Assembly (NCBI RefSeq): GCF_032452875.1
Contig: NC_083871.1
Span: 2,145,692-2,209,691 of the forward strand
Direction of reading: 5' to 3'
DNA length: 64,000 bases
DNA from: Bos javanicus
Taxonomy: Eukaryota > Chordata > Mammalia > Artiodactyla > Bovidae
Part shown: piece by piece, positions 1-10,995 of the stretch
How the letters are laid out: the number at the start of each line of letters is the position of its first letter
Position numbering within the stretch: position 1 is the stretch's first letter
Notes under the pieces: generated by a model
Told to the model about the DNA's origin: nothing
What the model saw: the letters and a program-made list of their open reading frames with translations, nothing else
The model's database searches: none
Position numbers and translations under genes: made by a program

Positions 1-660
1 TGCTTTTGAATATGTTATCTAGGTTGGTCATAACTTTCCTTCCAAGCAGTAAGCGTCTTTTAATTTCATGCCTGAGTCACCATCTGCAGTGATTTTGGAG
101 CCCCCAAAAACAAAGTCTGACACTGTTTCCACTGTTTCCCCATCTATTTCCCATGAAGTGATGGGACCAGATGCCATGATCTTTGTTTTCTGAATGTTGA
201 GCTTTAAGCCAACTTTTTCACTCTCCACTTTCACCTTCATCAAGAGGCTTTTTAGTTCCTCTTCACTTTCTGCCATAAGAGTGATGTCATCTGCATATCT
301 GAGGTTATTGATATTTCTCCTGGCAATTTTGAGTCCAGCTTGTGTTTCTTCCAGTCCAGCGTTTCTCATGATGTACTCTGCATATAAGTTAAATAAACAG
401 GGTGACAATATACAGCCTTGACGTACACCTTTTCCTATTTGGAACCAGTCTGTTTTTCCATGTCCAGTTCTACCTGTTGCTTCCTGACCTGCATACAAAT
501 TTCTCAAGAGGCAGATCAGGTGGTCTGGTATTCCCATCTCTTTCAGAATTGTCCACAGTTTATTGTGATCCACACAGTCAAAGGCTTTGGCATAGTCAGT
601 AAAGCAGAAATAGATGTTTTTCTGGAACTCTCTTGCTTTTTCCATGATCCAGCGGATGTT
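1..660 (-). mobile_element. BovB LINE fragment, cut by window edge
   Basis: RTE-clade non-LTR retrotransposon, reading on the minus strand. It spans the middle of the reverse transcriptase, from just upstream of motif A to the region after motif C, and continues off the left edge toward its 3' end. The 5' break near 660 falls within the RT region, after which AT-rich unique DNA begins. It has the usual 5'-truncated form. No duplication can be tested because one end is outside the window. Confidence 0.93.
28..645 (-). pseudogene. BovB reverse transcriptase fragment (RT motifs A, B and C)
   Basis: A 205-codon open stretch on the minus strand inside the BovB copy. The RT catalytic motifs are visible in order: motif A as FTDYAKAFDCVDH (about residues 15-27), motif B as GVRQGCILSPCLFN (73-86) and motif C as YADD (117-120). 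In an intact RTE element this domain copies the element RNA at a nicked target, together with an N-terminal endonuclease that is absent here. The first Met is internal to the domain and is not a native start. It is a dead fragment although the frame is unbroken; the frame is lost downstream near the GGSKITADGD segment. It could be read through by a host transcript but nothing indicates expression. Confidence 0.85.
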
Positions 661-970
661 AGTATGCTGTTGTATTGTTTATTTTCAAATGTATGTCAAG
701 AAATATGTTGATAGCATACATGCATTATAAGAAATACTTAACTCATGTATTAATATGATAAATATTGATAAATTTGCTCACACTGAATTTAGGTCACTCA
801 GTTAATGAACCATTAGAGGAATCTCATATGTATAATTCCTCTGAAATAAAATTGTAGTCACATTAGTTTATTGAGATTTTATTTACATTTAATTGAAAAA
901 CATTGTTCAGTTTTGCATAATCATAACATCACACCTAACCAAAAAGAGGAAAGAGGAGAAAAGGAAGCAT
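661..970. other. AT-rich DNA, nothing recognised
   Basis: No open frame, repeat or RNA signal that I can support. It separates the BovB fragment from the next SINE. Confidence 0.6.
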
Positions 971-983
971 TTACATAAAATAC

Positions 984-1200
984 ATATGTATAGTCGCTAA
1001 GTCGTGTCTGACTCTTGCAATCCCATGGACTGCATCCCACCATGCTCCTCTGTCCATGGAATTCTCTGGGCAAGAATACTGGAGTGGATTGCTAGTTTCT
1101 TCTCCAGGGGATCTTCCTGATCAAGTAATCAAACCCAAGTCTCCTGCATTGTAGGCAGATTCTTTACCTCTTTACTGACTGAGCTATGAGGGAACTCCAC
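984..1200 (-). mobile_element. Bov-tA SINE with target-site duplication
   Basis: Full-length ruminant SINE on the minus strand: a tRNA-derived head at the right end and a Bov-A body shared with the BovB 3' end at the left. The 13-base duplication ttacataaaatac flanks it exactly (971-983 and 1201-1213), which defines both ends. It is diverged in the body, so not very recent. Confidence 0.93.
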
Positions 1201-1213
1201 TTACATAAAATAC

Positions 1214-2138
1214 TGGAATATTATTTAAAATTCTCCATAATCCCCTTTCATACTCCTGAGTAACAGAGATGGTATCTATGTATCATCCCTCTGTCAACCT
1301 CAACTCATTTATCGAGCCCTGTGTAGTAATGCTTTTTATGTTTGTTATTTTGTGTTTGCTGGGAGAGTTGCCTATGTGATAATAATGTTGATTGATGCTT
1401 ATACTTTATTTTCTCTGTGTGGAGGTAAACAGACTGTGAGTCTTTTTTTTTTTCCTTTAATTGAATAATTTATTGACATAGATTTATCCTAGACAAAAAT
1501 ATATCACTATTCAAAATTATTCTTCAAAGGCCTGCTATTCAAAATTTGATTGAATTACTTTCTTCTGTAAATAAAATAAAAGAATATAGTTATTTTATTC
1601 GTGTTGTCTATATCTTTACAAAAGTAATCACACTGACCACATCACAGAGCACTCAGTGAATATACCACTGGATGGGATGGACTGTGATTAATCAAATTGA
1701 TATCAAGACTAGTGTGGAATCAATGATATATTATGGCTAATACACATACTCATAGGAGTAACTCACAGTTACATTTTCAGAAAAGTTATGTGATGGTTTT
1801 AAACATAGTCTTATTGAAAATTAGATTTTAAAAAATAACTTAATTCTAAAACAAATTAATACATATTCAGATTATTTTCTTCCTAGTTATGCTATACTTT
1901 TACTATTATCTATACTGCTGAGCTTATGTATTTATTGAACTAGTGTGGTAGAAATAATATACCACAGAATGTGATTGCATATCATGATGGCAGTCTGAAA
2001 GTAGTCACAGTAGGAATAGACACACTGTGGAAATCAAAAAAACTTTCCAAATCAGGGTTTTATACAAAACATTGTTGACTGTCTAATCTTAGAAAAAGTG
2101 TTGGAAAAATGTAATTAGAAAGATTTACCTTAAAAAGT
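1214..2138. other. AT-rich DNA, nothing recognised
   Basis: Contains a T-run near 1442 and scattered AT-rich stretches. No open frame or repeat family could be assigned. Confidence 0.5.
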
Positions 2139-2360
2139 TGCTTTCCTGGTGGCTTAGATGATAACTCATTGGCTGGCAATGCAAGAGACCCGGGTTCAAT
2201 CCCTAGGTTGGGAAGATCTCTTGAAAAAGGAAATGACAACCCACTCCAGTATTCTTGCCTAGAAAATTCAAAGGATAGAGGACCCTGGTAGGCTACAATC
2301 CATGGGGTTGCAAAGAGTTGGACATGACTGAGGGACTTCACTTTTTTTCTTTCACTTTTA
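2139..2360 (+). mobile_element. Bov-tA SINE
   Basis: Plus-strand copy beginning with the ctttcctggtggct head and holding the B-box-like gggttcaatccc. The body ends with the gacatgactgagggacttca segment and a ctttcac-type tail. I found no clear target duplication. This head is a retroposed tRNA relic, not a tRNA gene. Confidence 0.88.
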
Positions 2361-2699
2361 TGTTAAATGTGCAATATATCTGTAGCATCACTCATAAACG
2401 ATGTACAAATGTTGAAGAAGTTTTTAGCATTAGAAAACGTATATCCACTTTAATAAAGACCACACTGTTATCAAAGATGTATGTCCCAACATATGTTTGT
2501 CTTGATTCTCCTCTCAACTTCTTTCTCATTAGTGTACAACAAAGGCATCAACTAACATTTATGTCAGAACTACACTCATGTCAGTTTCAACACCAATCTG
2601 GCTACAGATAGAAGAGCTTGAAAAAAATCAGTGAATGCATTCTGTAAGAATCAAATAAATGAAATAATCAAATATTGTTAGTATTTGTAAACTGTGTGA
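2361..2699. other. Unassigned DNA
   Basis: Short open frames here begin inside the SINE tail and have no recognisable content. Nothing else seen. Confidence 0.5.
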
Positions 2700-2700
2700 T

Positions 2701-4066
2701 CAGTCAGTTCAGTTCAGTCACTGAGTCATGTCCAACTTTCTGCAATCCCATGGACTGCAGCACACTAGGCATTCCTGTCCACTGCCAACTCCCGGAGCTT
2801 ACTCAGACTCACGTTCATTCAGTCTCTGATGCCATCCAGCCATTTCATATTCTGTCGCCCCTTCTCCATCTGCCTTCAATCTTTCCCAGCATTAGGGTCT
2901 TTTCCAATGAGTCAGTTCTTTGCATCAGGTGGCCATATTCCAATGAATATTCAGGACTGATTCCCTTTAGGATTGACTGGTTGGATCTCTTTGCTGTCCA
3001 AGGGACTCTCAAGAGTCTTCTCTAACACCACAGTTCAAAAACATCAGTTCTTATGTTTTCAGTATTCTTTATAGTTCAACTCTTACATCCATACATGACT
3101 ACTGGAAAAGCCATAGCTTTGACTAGAGAGACCTTTGTTGAAAAAGCAATATCTTTGCTTTTTAATATGCTGTCTAGGTTAGTCATAACCTTTCTTTCAA
3201 GGAGCAAGTGTGTTTTAATTTCATGGCTGCAATCACCATTTGCAGTGATTTTGGAGCCCAAAAAAGTAAAGTCTGTCACTTTCTCGACTCTTTCCCCATC
3301 TATTTGCCATAAAGTGATGGGACCAGATGCCATGATCTTAGTTTTATGAATGTTGAGTTTTAAGCCAATTATTTCATTCTCCTCCTTCACTTTCATCAAG
3401 AGGCTTGTTAGTTCTTCTTAACTTTCTGCCATAAGGGTGGTGTCATCTGCATATCTGAGGTTATTGATATATCTCCTGGCAATCTTGATTCCAGCTTGTG
3501 CTTCATCCAGCCCAGCGTTTCTTATCATGTATTCTGCATATAAGTTAGATAAGCAGAGTGACAATATACAGCCTTGATGTACTCCTCTCCCAATTTGGAA
3601 CCAGCCGGTTATTCCATGTCTAGTTCTAACTGTTACTTCCTGATCTGCATACAGATTTCTCAAGAGGCAGGTCAGGTGGTCTGGTATTCCCATCTCTTTA
3701 AGAATTTTCCAGAGTTTGTTGTGGTCTACAGAGTCAAAGGCTTTGGCATAGTCAGTAAAGCAGAAGTAGATGTTTTCCTGGAACTCTCTTGCTTTTTCAA
3801 CGATCCAACAGGTGTTGACAATATGATCTCTCATTCCTCTGCCTTTTCTAAATCCAACTTGAACATCTGGAAGTTTCCTGTTCACATCCTGTTGAAGCCT
3901 GGCTTGGAGGATTTGAGCATTATTTTACCAGGGTGTGAGATGAGTGAAATTCTGCGGTAGTTTGAGCATCCTTTGGCATTGCCTGTCTTTGGGATTGGAA
4001 TGAGAACTGACATTTTCCAGTCCTGTGGCCACTGCTGAGTTTTCCAAAGTTGCTGGCATATTGAGA
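2701..4066 (-). mobile_element. BovB 3' block of a 5'-inverted copy
   Basis: Minus-strand BovB from its 3' tail (tcagttcagttcagt at 2703-2717, the antisense of the ACTGA-repeat tail) up to the start of the RT region, where the reading ends at ctcaatatgcc. It contains RT motifs A (YAKAFDSVDH) and C (YADD) in an open stretch at 3418-3885, and a second open stretch at 3076-3399 covering the KTKIMASGPITLWQIDGE region. The right end abuts a BovB block in the opposite orientation (4062-5108), so the two are read as one insertion. Confidence 0.92.
3418..3885 (-). pseudogene. BovB reverse transcriptase fragment
   Basis: A 155-codon minus-strand open stretch. In order it holds a VQVGFRKGRG segment, RT motif A (FTDYAKAFDSVDH), motif B degraded to GVHQGCILSLCLSN, and motif C YADDTT near the C-terminus. 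A stop lies directly after AES, where functional copies continue with EEELK. Non-functional fragment of the polymerase domain. Confidence 0.8.
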
Positions 4067-5108
4067 CCTTCTAGAACTAACATGCAAAAAGATGTTTTTT
4101 TCGTTATAGGGGACTGGAATGCAAAAGTATGAAGTCAAGAAATGCCTGGAATAACAGGCAAATTGGGCCTGGAATAAAGAATGAAGCAGAGCAAAGAATA
4201 ATAGAGTTTTGCCAAGAGAACACACTGGTCATAGCAAACACCTTCTTCCAACAACACAAGAGAAGACTCTATACATGGACATCATCAGATGGTCAATACC
4301 AAAATCAGATTGACTATATTCTTTACACCCAAAGATGAAGAAGTTCTATACAGTCAGCAAAAGCAAGAGCAGGTGATGGCTGTGGCACAGACCATGAACT
4401 CCTTATTGAGAAATTCAGACTTAAGTTGAAGAAAGTAGGGAAAACCAATAGACCATTCAGGTATGACCTAAATCAAATCCCTTATGATTATACAGTGGGA
4501 GTGAGAAATAGATTCAAGGGGTTAGATTTCATAGCCAGAGTGCCTGAAAAACTATGGATGGAGATTAAAGACATTGTACAGGAGGCAGGGATCAAGACCA
4601 TCCCCAAGGAAAAGAAATGCAACAAGGCAAAATGGTTGTCTGAGGAGGCCTTACAAATATCTATGAAAAGAAAAGAAACAAAAAGCAAAAGAGAAAAAGA
4701 AAGACATACCCATTTGAATGCAGAGTTTAAAGGAAAACAAGGAGATATAAGAAAGCCTTCCTCAGTAATCAGTGCAAAGAAATAGAGGAAAACAATAGAC
4801 TGGGAAAGGCTAGAGATCTCTTCAAGAAAATTAGAGATACCAAGGGAAAATTTCATGTAAAGATGGGCTCAATAAAGGACAGAAATGGTAACAGAAGTAG
4901 AAGATATTAAGAAGAGGTGGCAAGAATACATAGAAAAACTGTACAAAAAATCTTCATGACCCAGATAATCACGATGGTGTGATCATCACCCTAGAGCCAG
5001 ATATCCTGGACTGCAAAGTCAAATGAGCCTTGGGAACCATCACTATGAACAAAGCTAGTGGAGGTGATGGAATTTTAGTTGAGCTATTTCAAATCCTAAA
5101 AATTGTTT
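4062..5108 (+). mobile_element. BovB inverted 5' block (endonuclease end to RT start)
   Basis: Plus-strand BovB starting at gaccttctagaact inside the endonuclease and ending at the segment encoding VELFQILK, just before the RT region. The endonuclease motif GDWNAK is visible at about 4106-4123 and is followed within a few codons by a stop. Open pieces at 4129-4338 (QQHKRRLYTWTSSDGQYQNQ) and 4426-4785 (linker region with KKVGKTNRPFRYDLNQ) are consecutive parts of one decayed ORF. The block ends about 23 bases of element sequence before the 3' block starts, judged against the copy at 57582. Confidence 0.9.
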
Positions 5109-6402
5109 GATATTCATCCTTTGTAAGAGTAAAATTTATAACAAATATACATACATATAAATATAAGTATATGCAAATTAAACTTAAAAGTAAATGTATA
5201 TTTTAAGTGTATACTTAAATATGTGTATATTTATTAAAAAGTATACATATACTTTTTCAACAATCTTTTGTTAAATATTTGTCAGAACTCCACTAAATGG
5301 AAAGCAAAAGAAGGCATATTTCAATTTATCTCAGTGTCCCCAATCCAGATAAGTATGGATTTATTAACAATATTATTTGTTCAGACTTGTATCTCTCTGA
5401 CAAGTCCAAAGCCTTTCTCAAATAGGGAATCAGAAAAATAGTAACAAGATACCCTATATCATAAACTCCAGTAAGTAACATTGATTACATATTTATCACA
5501 AGACTTAAAAACATATTATCCAGAAGACATTTGGAATACAAGTTTGGATAATTATGTGACATTGACTCATCTATTTAAATTTTCTTTTTAAAATTAGCAC
5601 TCATCAAAAAAGAAAAAGAGAATGTTGGAGTAAGATTGTCTTTTTTCATGGTACACCAGATATCACAAATTATTACTTCTAATTACAGAAAAGTGGGCCA
5701 TAAAAAATAATATTTGGTAACCAACTCACTTCTAATCATTTGAAATAAAGAAACTTTACTGAATGGGGAGACAGCTTGTACCTTCCACACACGTATCATC
5801 TTCAAGCCTTATATCAGAAAATTAGACCTCATAATGGAGCAGAAAGCACTACATTTATTTCCCACAGAGTAGTTTACAAAGAAAGCCTACTTCATTTTCT
5901 AGATCCACTCAGAAGATTGTAGCTTCATGCAACACAATAGTTTCAAGATAAAAAGGACAGAATGTTCTATATATAAATGGTGGTAAGTAAGAGAACTTTA
6001 GAAACACAAAAACACTGGAGTCTTCAAGTCACAATTTTTGCCATAACAGTAATGCAGTTTATTTAATATTATTATAAACAGATGTAACTTCATATTCAAT
6101 GGACAAATCAGAGTAAATTATGAAAAATGATATTCAGTCAAAGTTGTATAAAATAGAAAGTTATGATACAAGTAGCTTTCATTAAAAAACAAAACAAATG
6201 CATTACAGGTTTAGTTAAGAAGGTTTGAAAATCTAAAATACAATAATTTGAAAACTTGGAGCAATAACAGATTTTTTTTAATTACAAAAGTGAAACTCTG
6301 GTGTTAATAAGTGATCAAATCAAATACTCTTTATTAACATAAATAAATAGAATGGGTAAACTTCAAAACATTGAGTGAAGGAAACTATAGAATAGATAAG
6401 AA
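5109..6402. other. AT-rich DNA, nothing recognised
   Basis: Very AT-rich, including a TA/TATA-rich patch at about 5140-5260. No repeat family or coding signal could be supported. Confidence 0.5.
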
Positions 6403-6530
6403 GGACTTCCCTGATGGTCCAGTGGTTAAGACTCCATGCTCTCACTGCCAGGGACTTGTGTTAAACCCATAGTCAGGAAACTAAGATCTCACAAGCTGTG
6501 TGGTGTGACCGAAAAAAAAAAAAAAAAGAA
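6403..6530 (+). mobile_element. CHR-2-like tRNA-derived SINE
   Basis: Starts ggacttccctgatggtccag, continues through a tRNA-like head and the ggaaactaagatctcacaag segment, and ends gtgtgaccg followed by a 16-base A-run. This is the layout of the cetruminant CHR-2 family: a poly-A tail and no Bov-A body, unlike Bov-tA. The head shows decay, consistent with an older insertion than the Bov-tA copies. Confidence 0.8.
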
Positions 6531-7289
6531 GAAGAAATAATAATATATGAGAATAATCAATTGTCAATAATTAAAAAATTATAAAATTTTGGCTTACATA
6601 TTTCTGTTTTTAGGTTTTGACTTTCTCTAGTAAGTTTTCATAAAAATTAAGGCTCCTAAATTTATCTCAAGGTTTTGAAACAATTGAACATACCAAAAAA
6701 CCTTACAAAACTGTAACAAAATAGTACTGGCTAGATGTCAACCAGTCAAAAAATATTAGTTTTTCATGACCAGATAATTTCCATTATAATAAATTTCAGT
6801 GGGTTGTTTTGATTTTATGGACACAAAAAAATAAAAATTTGTTTCAATTCATTTTATGAGACTAACAAAGTCCTAATGGCTACAGAAAATAAAGAATCAC
6901 AGAAAGAACACGATGGCCTTTAATTACAAAATGTATAAAATATAATGAAGGATTTCCTATAACTAATAAATGATGATATCATTTATTAAAAGACTGGATC
7001 ATAGAGTACTAATAAATTAATACATTTCAAACAACAATAATTCTTAAAACTTCTTAGTTTACTGTGAATAGAAAGTCATTGAAAATTTAACTTTTCATTA
7101 TAAAAAAATCAGTGTAAAAACATTATTTATTTTTTGCTTCCTTAGTGTGGTATATTATCAATAACAAACATAAAAAATTCTGAAGCACTACAGGTTTCAC
7201 CATTAAACTTTTTAAACGACAAGATTATTCATTGTTATCCCCAGTACAGAACATTATTTTTCTTGGATTTCAGCCTTTGTAATAGTGTA
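6531..7289. other. AT-rich DNA, nothing recognised
   Basis: AT-rich intergenic sequence. No supported feature. Confidence 0.5.
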
Positions 7290-7687
7290 TGAAAAGTAAT
7301 TAAAGGTCTCTGCTTGTTAATATGCTGTTTAGGTTGGTCATAACTTTCCTTCCAGGGAGTAAACGTCTTAATTTCATGGCTGCAGTCACCATCTGCAGTG
7401 ATTTTGGAACCCCCAAAAATAAAGTCTGCCACTGTTTCCCCATCTATTTGCCATGAAGTGATGGGACCAGATGCCATGATCTTAGTTTTCTGAATATTGA
7501 GCTTTAAGCCAACTTTTCCACTCTCCTTTTTCACTTTCATCAGGGGGCTCTTTAGTTGTTCTTTATTTTCTGCCATAAGGATGGTATCATCTGCATATCT
7601 GAGGTTATTGATATTTCTCCTGGCAGTCTTGATTCCAGCTTATGCTTCCTCAAGCCCAGCACTTCTTATGACGTACTCTGCATATAA
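7290..7687 (-). mobile_element. BovB internal fragment lacking both ends
   Basis: Minus-strand piece from the post-RT segment (tctctgcttgttaatatgct) to the codons after RT motif B (actctgcatataa). The frame at 7235-7576 encodes KVGLKLNIQKTKIMASGPITSWQ and ITADGDCSHEIK. The roughly 450 bases that normally run to the 3' tail are missing, so this is not a simple 5' truncation. Confidence 0.88.
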
Positions 7688-8978
7688 TGGATAAATTCTC
7701 CCCAAATTAATCTTTAGAGAAACTAAGGTTTCAATCAAAACTCTACTTTTCTTTACTGTAATTAAATCCTTTAAGAAGTCACCTTATAACATAGACATTG
7801 TAACAAACATCTTGAAGAGACTGAATCTTGTTCTTGTCATCTCTTATTAGAAATAATGTCCAAGTTTACTCTCACCTGAGTTTGCCTTTTTTTTTTATCT
7901 ATTTGAGTGACAGCCTACTTGACTGCTGAGAAACTCCTTTTCCTCTTTATCAGGAGATTTAGAGGGAAAACATGCATGCCTGTATTACCAGATCTGATCT
8001 TTGTTCACACTGTGGCTTCAGGGTTCTGCAGACCCCCTCAGGTAATCATCACAGCATTTTAGCTGTTTTATGCTTATATATATATTTTTTTTATTTGATT
8101 ATACAAGGTAGAATTAATAAAGAACTGGCATTAATGACATTGAATAATAGAATTGTCAGAAGAATTCATGAAGTTAGAATAGATTTGCAACTAGAAAAAT
8201 GAGTTTTAAGGAGTGTATTACTGGCCACCACCAACATTTTCCAGCAAATGGAGCTCCTACTAGCAACCTGTTGACTTGAGACACAGCCTGCTCCACTGTT
8301 TTGCTGCTGGGACTCGCCTTTTACATGCAGATGCTTTTTAGTATCTCAATCAGCATTCTCCCTTAGCATTTTGGGGCATAAATCCCTGCTTATTGGATTA
8401 CCGGAAGTAACCTTAAACTTCAACTTTATCTCTCTACTTCACTGTACAGAAATGATCATCCCTCTTCTTCCATTTAAAAATAACTGTTTAGGTAACTTAT
8501 ATCCCTTACTTCTTGAAAATGTTCCTTCATACTAGAACACAAGTCTTTTTCTATATTTGAAAGGTTGGGAAGAGTATATTCCTAAAGGAAAGTGCAGTTT
8601 CCAAAAACACAAATAGTATTATCATCCCTTAAACTACAGCAAATGCTGCTGCATGATGCATTCAAACAGAAGTGAAATGTGTAAAAATGCAAAAACCTGA
8701 ATAAAAAACATGGAAGTTTATATAGTTTAATACGACTGAGGGCTTCCTATGCCTGACTCTGAATGATTCTTTAATTAAAATATGGCCAAATCTGACAATT
8801 CAACATGTTACTCCTGTAATAGCAGGAAGCAATAAATAAATAAAACAACAGCAACAAATATGATGAGAGAAAGGAAAGGAAACTAAATAAACATTTGTAG
8901 TAAAGAAGAAAATAAAATCAGAATTATGAAAAAAATAGTTCTAAAATAAAAACTCAGAAAAAAATATTTCCAAAGTGT
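7688..8978. other. Unassigned DNA
   Basis: Mixed composition. An open frame at 7972-8202 has no recognisable content. Around 8220-8420 base composition is more balanced, but I could not assign it to a repeat or gene. Confidence 0.5.
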
Positions 8979-9890
8979 ATCAGTTCAGTTAAGTCACTCA
9001 GTCGTGTCTGACTCTTTGTGAACCATGGACTGCAACATGCCAGGCCTTCCTGCCCATCACCAACTCCAGGAGTTTACTCAAACTCATGCCCATTGACAAG
9101 GAGATGCCATCCAACCATCTCATCACTCTGTGGTCCACTTCTCTTCCTGCCCTCAATCTTTCCCAATGTCAGGATCTTTTAAAAGAAGTCACTTACTTTG
9201 TATTGGAGTTTCAGCTTCAGCATCAGTCCTTCCAGTGAATATTCAGGACTGATTTCCTTTAGGATGGATTGGTTGGATCTCCTTGCTGCCCAAGGGATTT
9301 TCAAGAGTCTTCTCCAACACCACAGTTCAAAAGCATCAATTCTTCTGTGCTCAACTTTCTTTATAGGTCAAGCCTCACATCCATACATGACCATTGGAAA
9401 AACCGTATCTTTGACTAGATGGACCATTGTTGGAAAAGTAATGACTCTGCTTTTTAATATGCTGTCTAGGTTGGTCATAACTTTCCTTCCAAGGAACAAG
9501 TGTCTTTTAATTTCATGGCTGCAGTCACCATCTGCAGTGAATTTGGAGCCCCCCAAAATAAAGTCTGTCTCTGTTTCCACTGTTTCCCCATCTATTTGCC
9601 ATGAAGTGATGGGACCAGATACCATGATCTTAGTTTTCTGAATGTTGAGTTTTAAGCCAACTTTTTCACTCTCCTCTTTCACTTTCATCACGAAGCTCTT
9701 TAGTTCTTATTCACTTTTTGCCATATGGGTGTTGTCATCTGCATATCTGAGGTTATTGATATTTCTCCTGGCAATCTTGATTTCAGTTTGTGCTTCATCC
9801 AGTTCAGCATTTCTCAAGATGTACTCTGCATGTAAGTTAAATAAGAAGAGTGACAATATACAGCCTTGACATAGTCCTTTGACTGGCTTT
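8979..9890 (-). mobile_element. BovB 3' end, 5'-truncated
   Basis: Minus-strand copy from the tcagttcagttaagtcactc tail to just past RT motif B (cagccttgac at the right end). The longest frame, 9368-9691, carries the KVGLKLNIQKTKIMVSGPIT region. RT motif C is disrupted. Ordinary 5'-truncated insertion; no convincing target duplication seen. Confidence 0.92.
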
Positions 9891-10028
9891 GCATAAACAC
9901 TGTAATCATTTGGAAAGAACTGCTATCTATGATACTGTCTTGCAAACTATGATTGTAGTATTTACCTCTCATGATGTCTGTAGTAAATCTTGTGGTTAGT
10001 TTTGGGGTTTTTTGTGTTTGTTTTTGGT

Positions 10029-10244
10029 CAATTTTCCTGGTGGATCAGATGGTAAGAAGTCTACCTGCAATGTGGGAGACATGGGTTCTCTCACTGGGTT
10101 GGGAAGATCCCCTGGAGAAAGAAATGGCAACTCACTGCAGTAGTCTTGCCTTGAAAATCCCATGGACAGAAGAGCCTGGCAGCCCCTAGTCCATGGGGTC
10201 ACAAAGAGTTGGAAACAACTGAACAGCTTCACTTTCTTTATATT
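10029..10244 (+). mobile_element. Bov-tA SINE
   Basis: Plus-strand copy with head ttttcctggtggatcagatgg, central gttgggaagatcccctggag and the usual body ending in an aactgaacagcttcactttc tail. The B box is eroded to ggttctctcactgg. Confidence 0.9.
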
Positions 10245-10995
10245 TGTATATTCTGGGATTTTGGAATATAGTAGATTGTTATATGTTGACATTCTACACA
10301 AGGATTTCACTAAATTCACTATTATAATTCTAATATTTTATAGGTACTTTTGGAATTTCTACATATATATCTATGTTATTAAAAAATAAAGACAGTTTAA
10401 TATTTGCATCCCTGTCATTATGCTCTTTATTTTCCTTACATAAATCATATATAATAAAGCTATCAGTAAAATGATATATTGATGTGATAACAATAATTTC
10501 CCTTGTGTGATTTCTGATTTGGTGGAAAACTTTAAATATTTTGCCATTAATATTTCAGCAAGATACTTACTTTATTGTTTTTAATATACTCAGGTGCTTA
10601 ATTATCTTTAAATTGACATTTCATTAAGATATATTTTTCAGAAAAAAAAAAAACCAAAGGTATACCCTTTTATAAAAAGGCTTTGCCTTGATTTTATTGA
10701 CTTTTTTTCTAAATATGCTTCATATTTTTTTCTAGAAACTTTTTCTGTCAATTCAATGAGTTACATAAATTGGTTTTGATTGTTAAAGTATTTCTTTTTG
10801 TCCTAAAAAACTTACTAATGCTAAATTTTCAAGAAAGAGATTTTTGTCTGCAATGTGCCTTTTAAAAATATTCTCTCACATTTTAGCCTTAAGAATATAG
10901 TGATCTCATACAGGATTTAGGAAATATTATCTCTCTAGTTTCTGTAAGAGATAGGGTATGGTTGACGATATTTCTTCTGTATATTACTGGAAATC
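10245..10995. other. AT-rich DNA, nothing recognised
   Basis: AT-rich, with an A-run near 10640. No supported feature. Confidence 0.5.

Noticed and set aside
984..1200. tRNA-like sequences in the Bov-tA heads
   Set aside because: They are retroposed SINE heads with decayed A/B boxes and no complete cloverleaf, so not tRNA genes.
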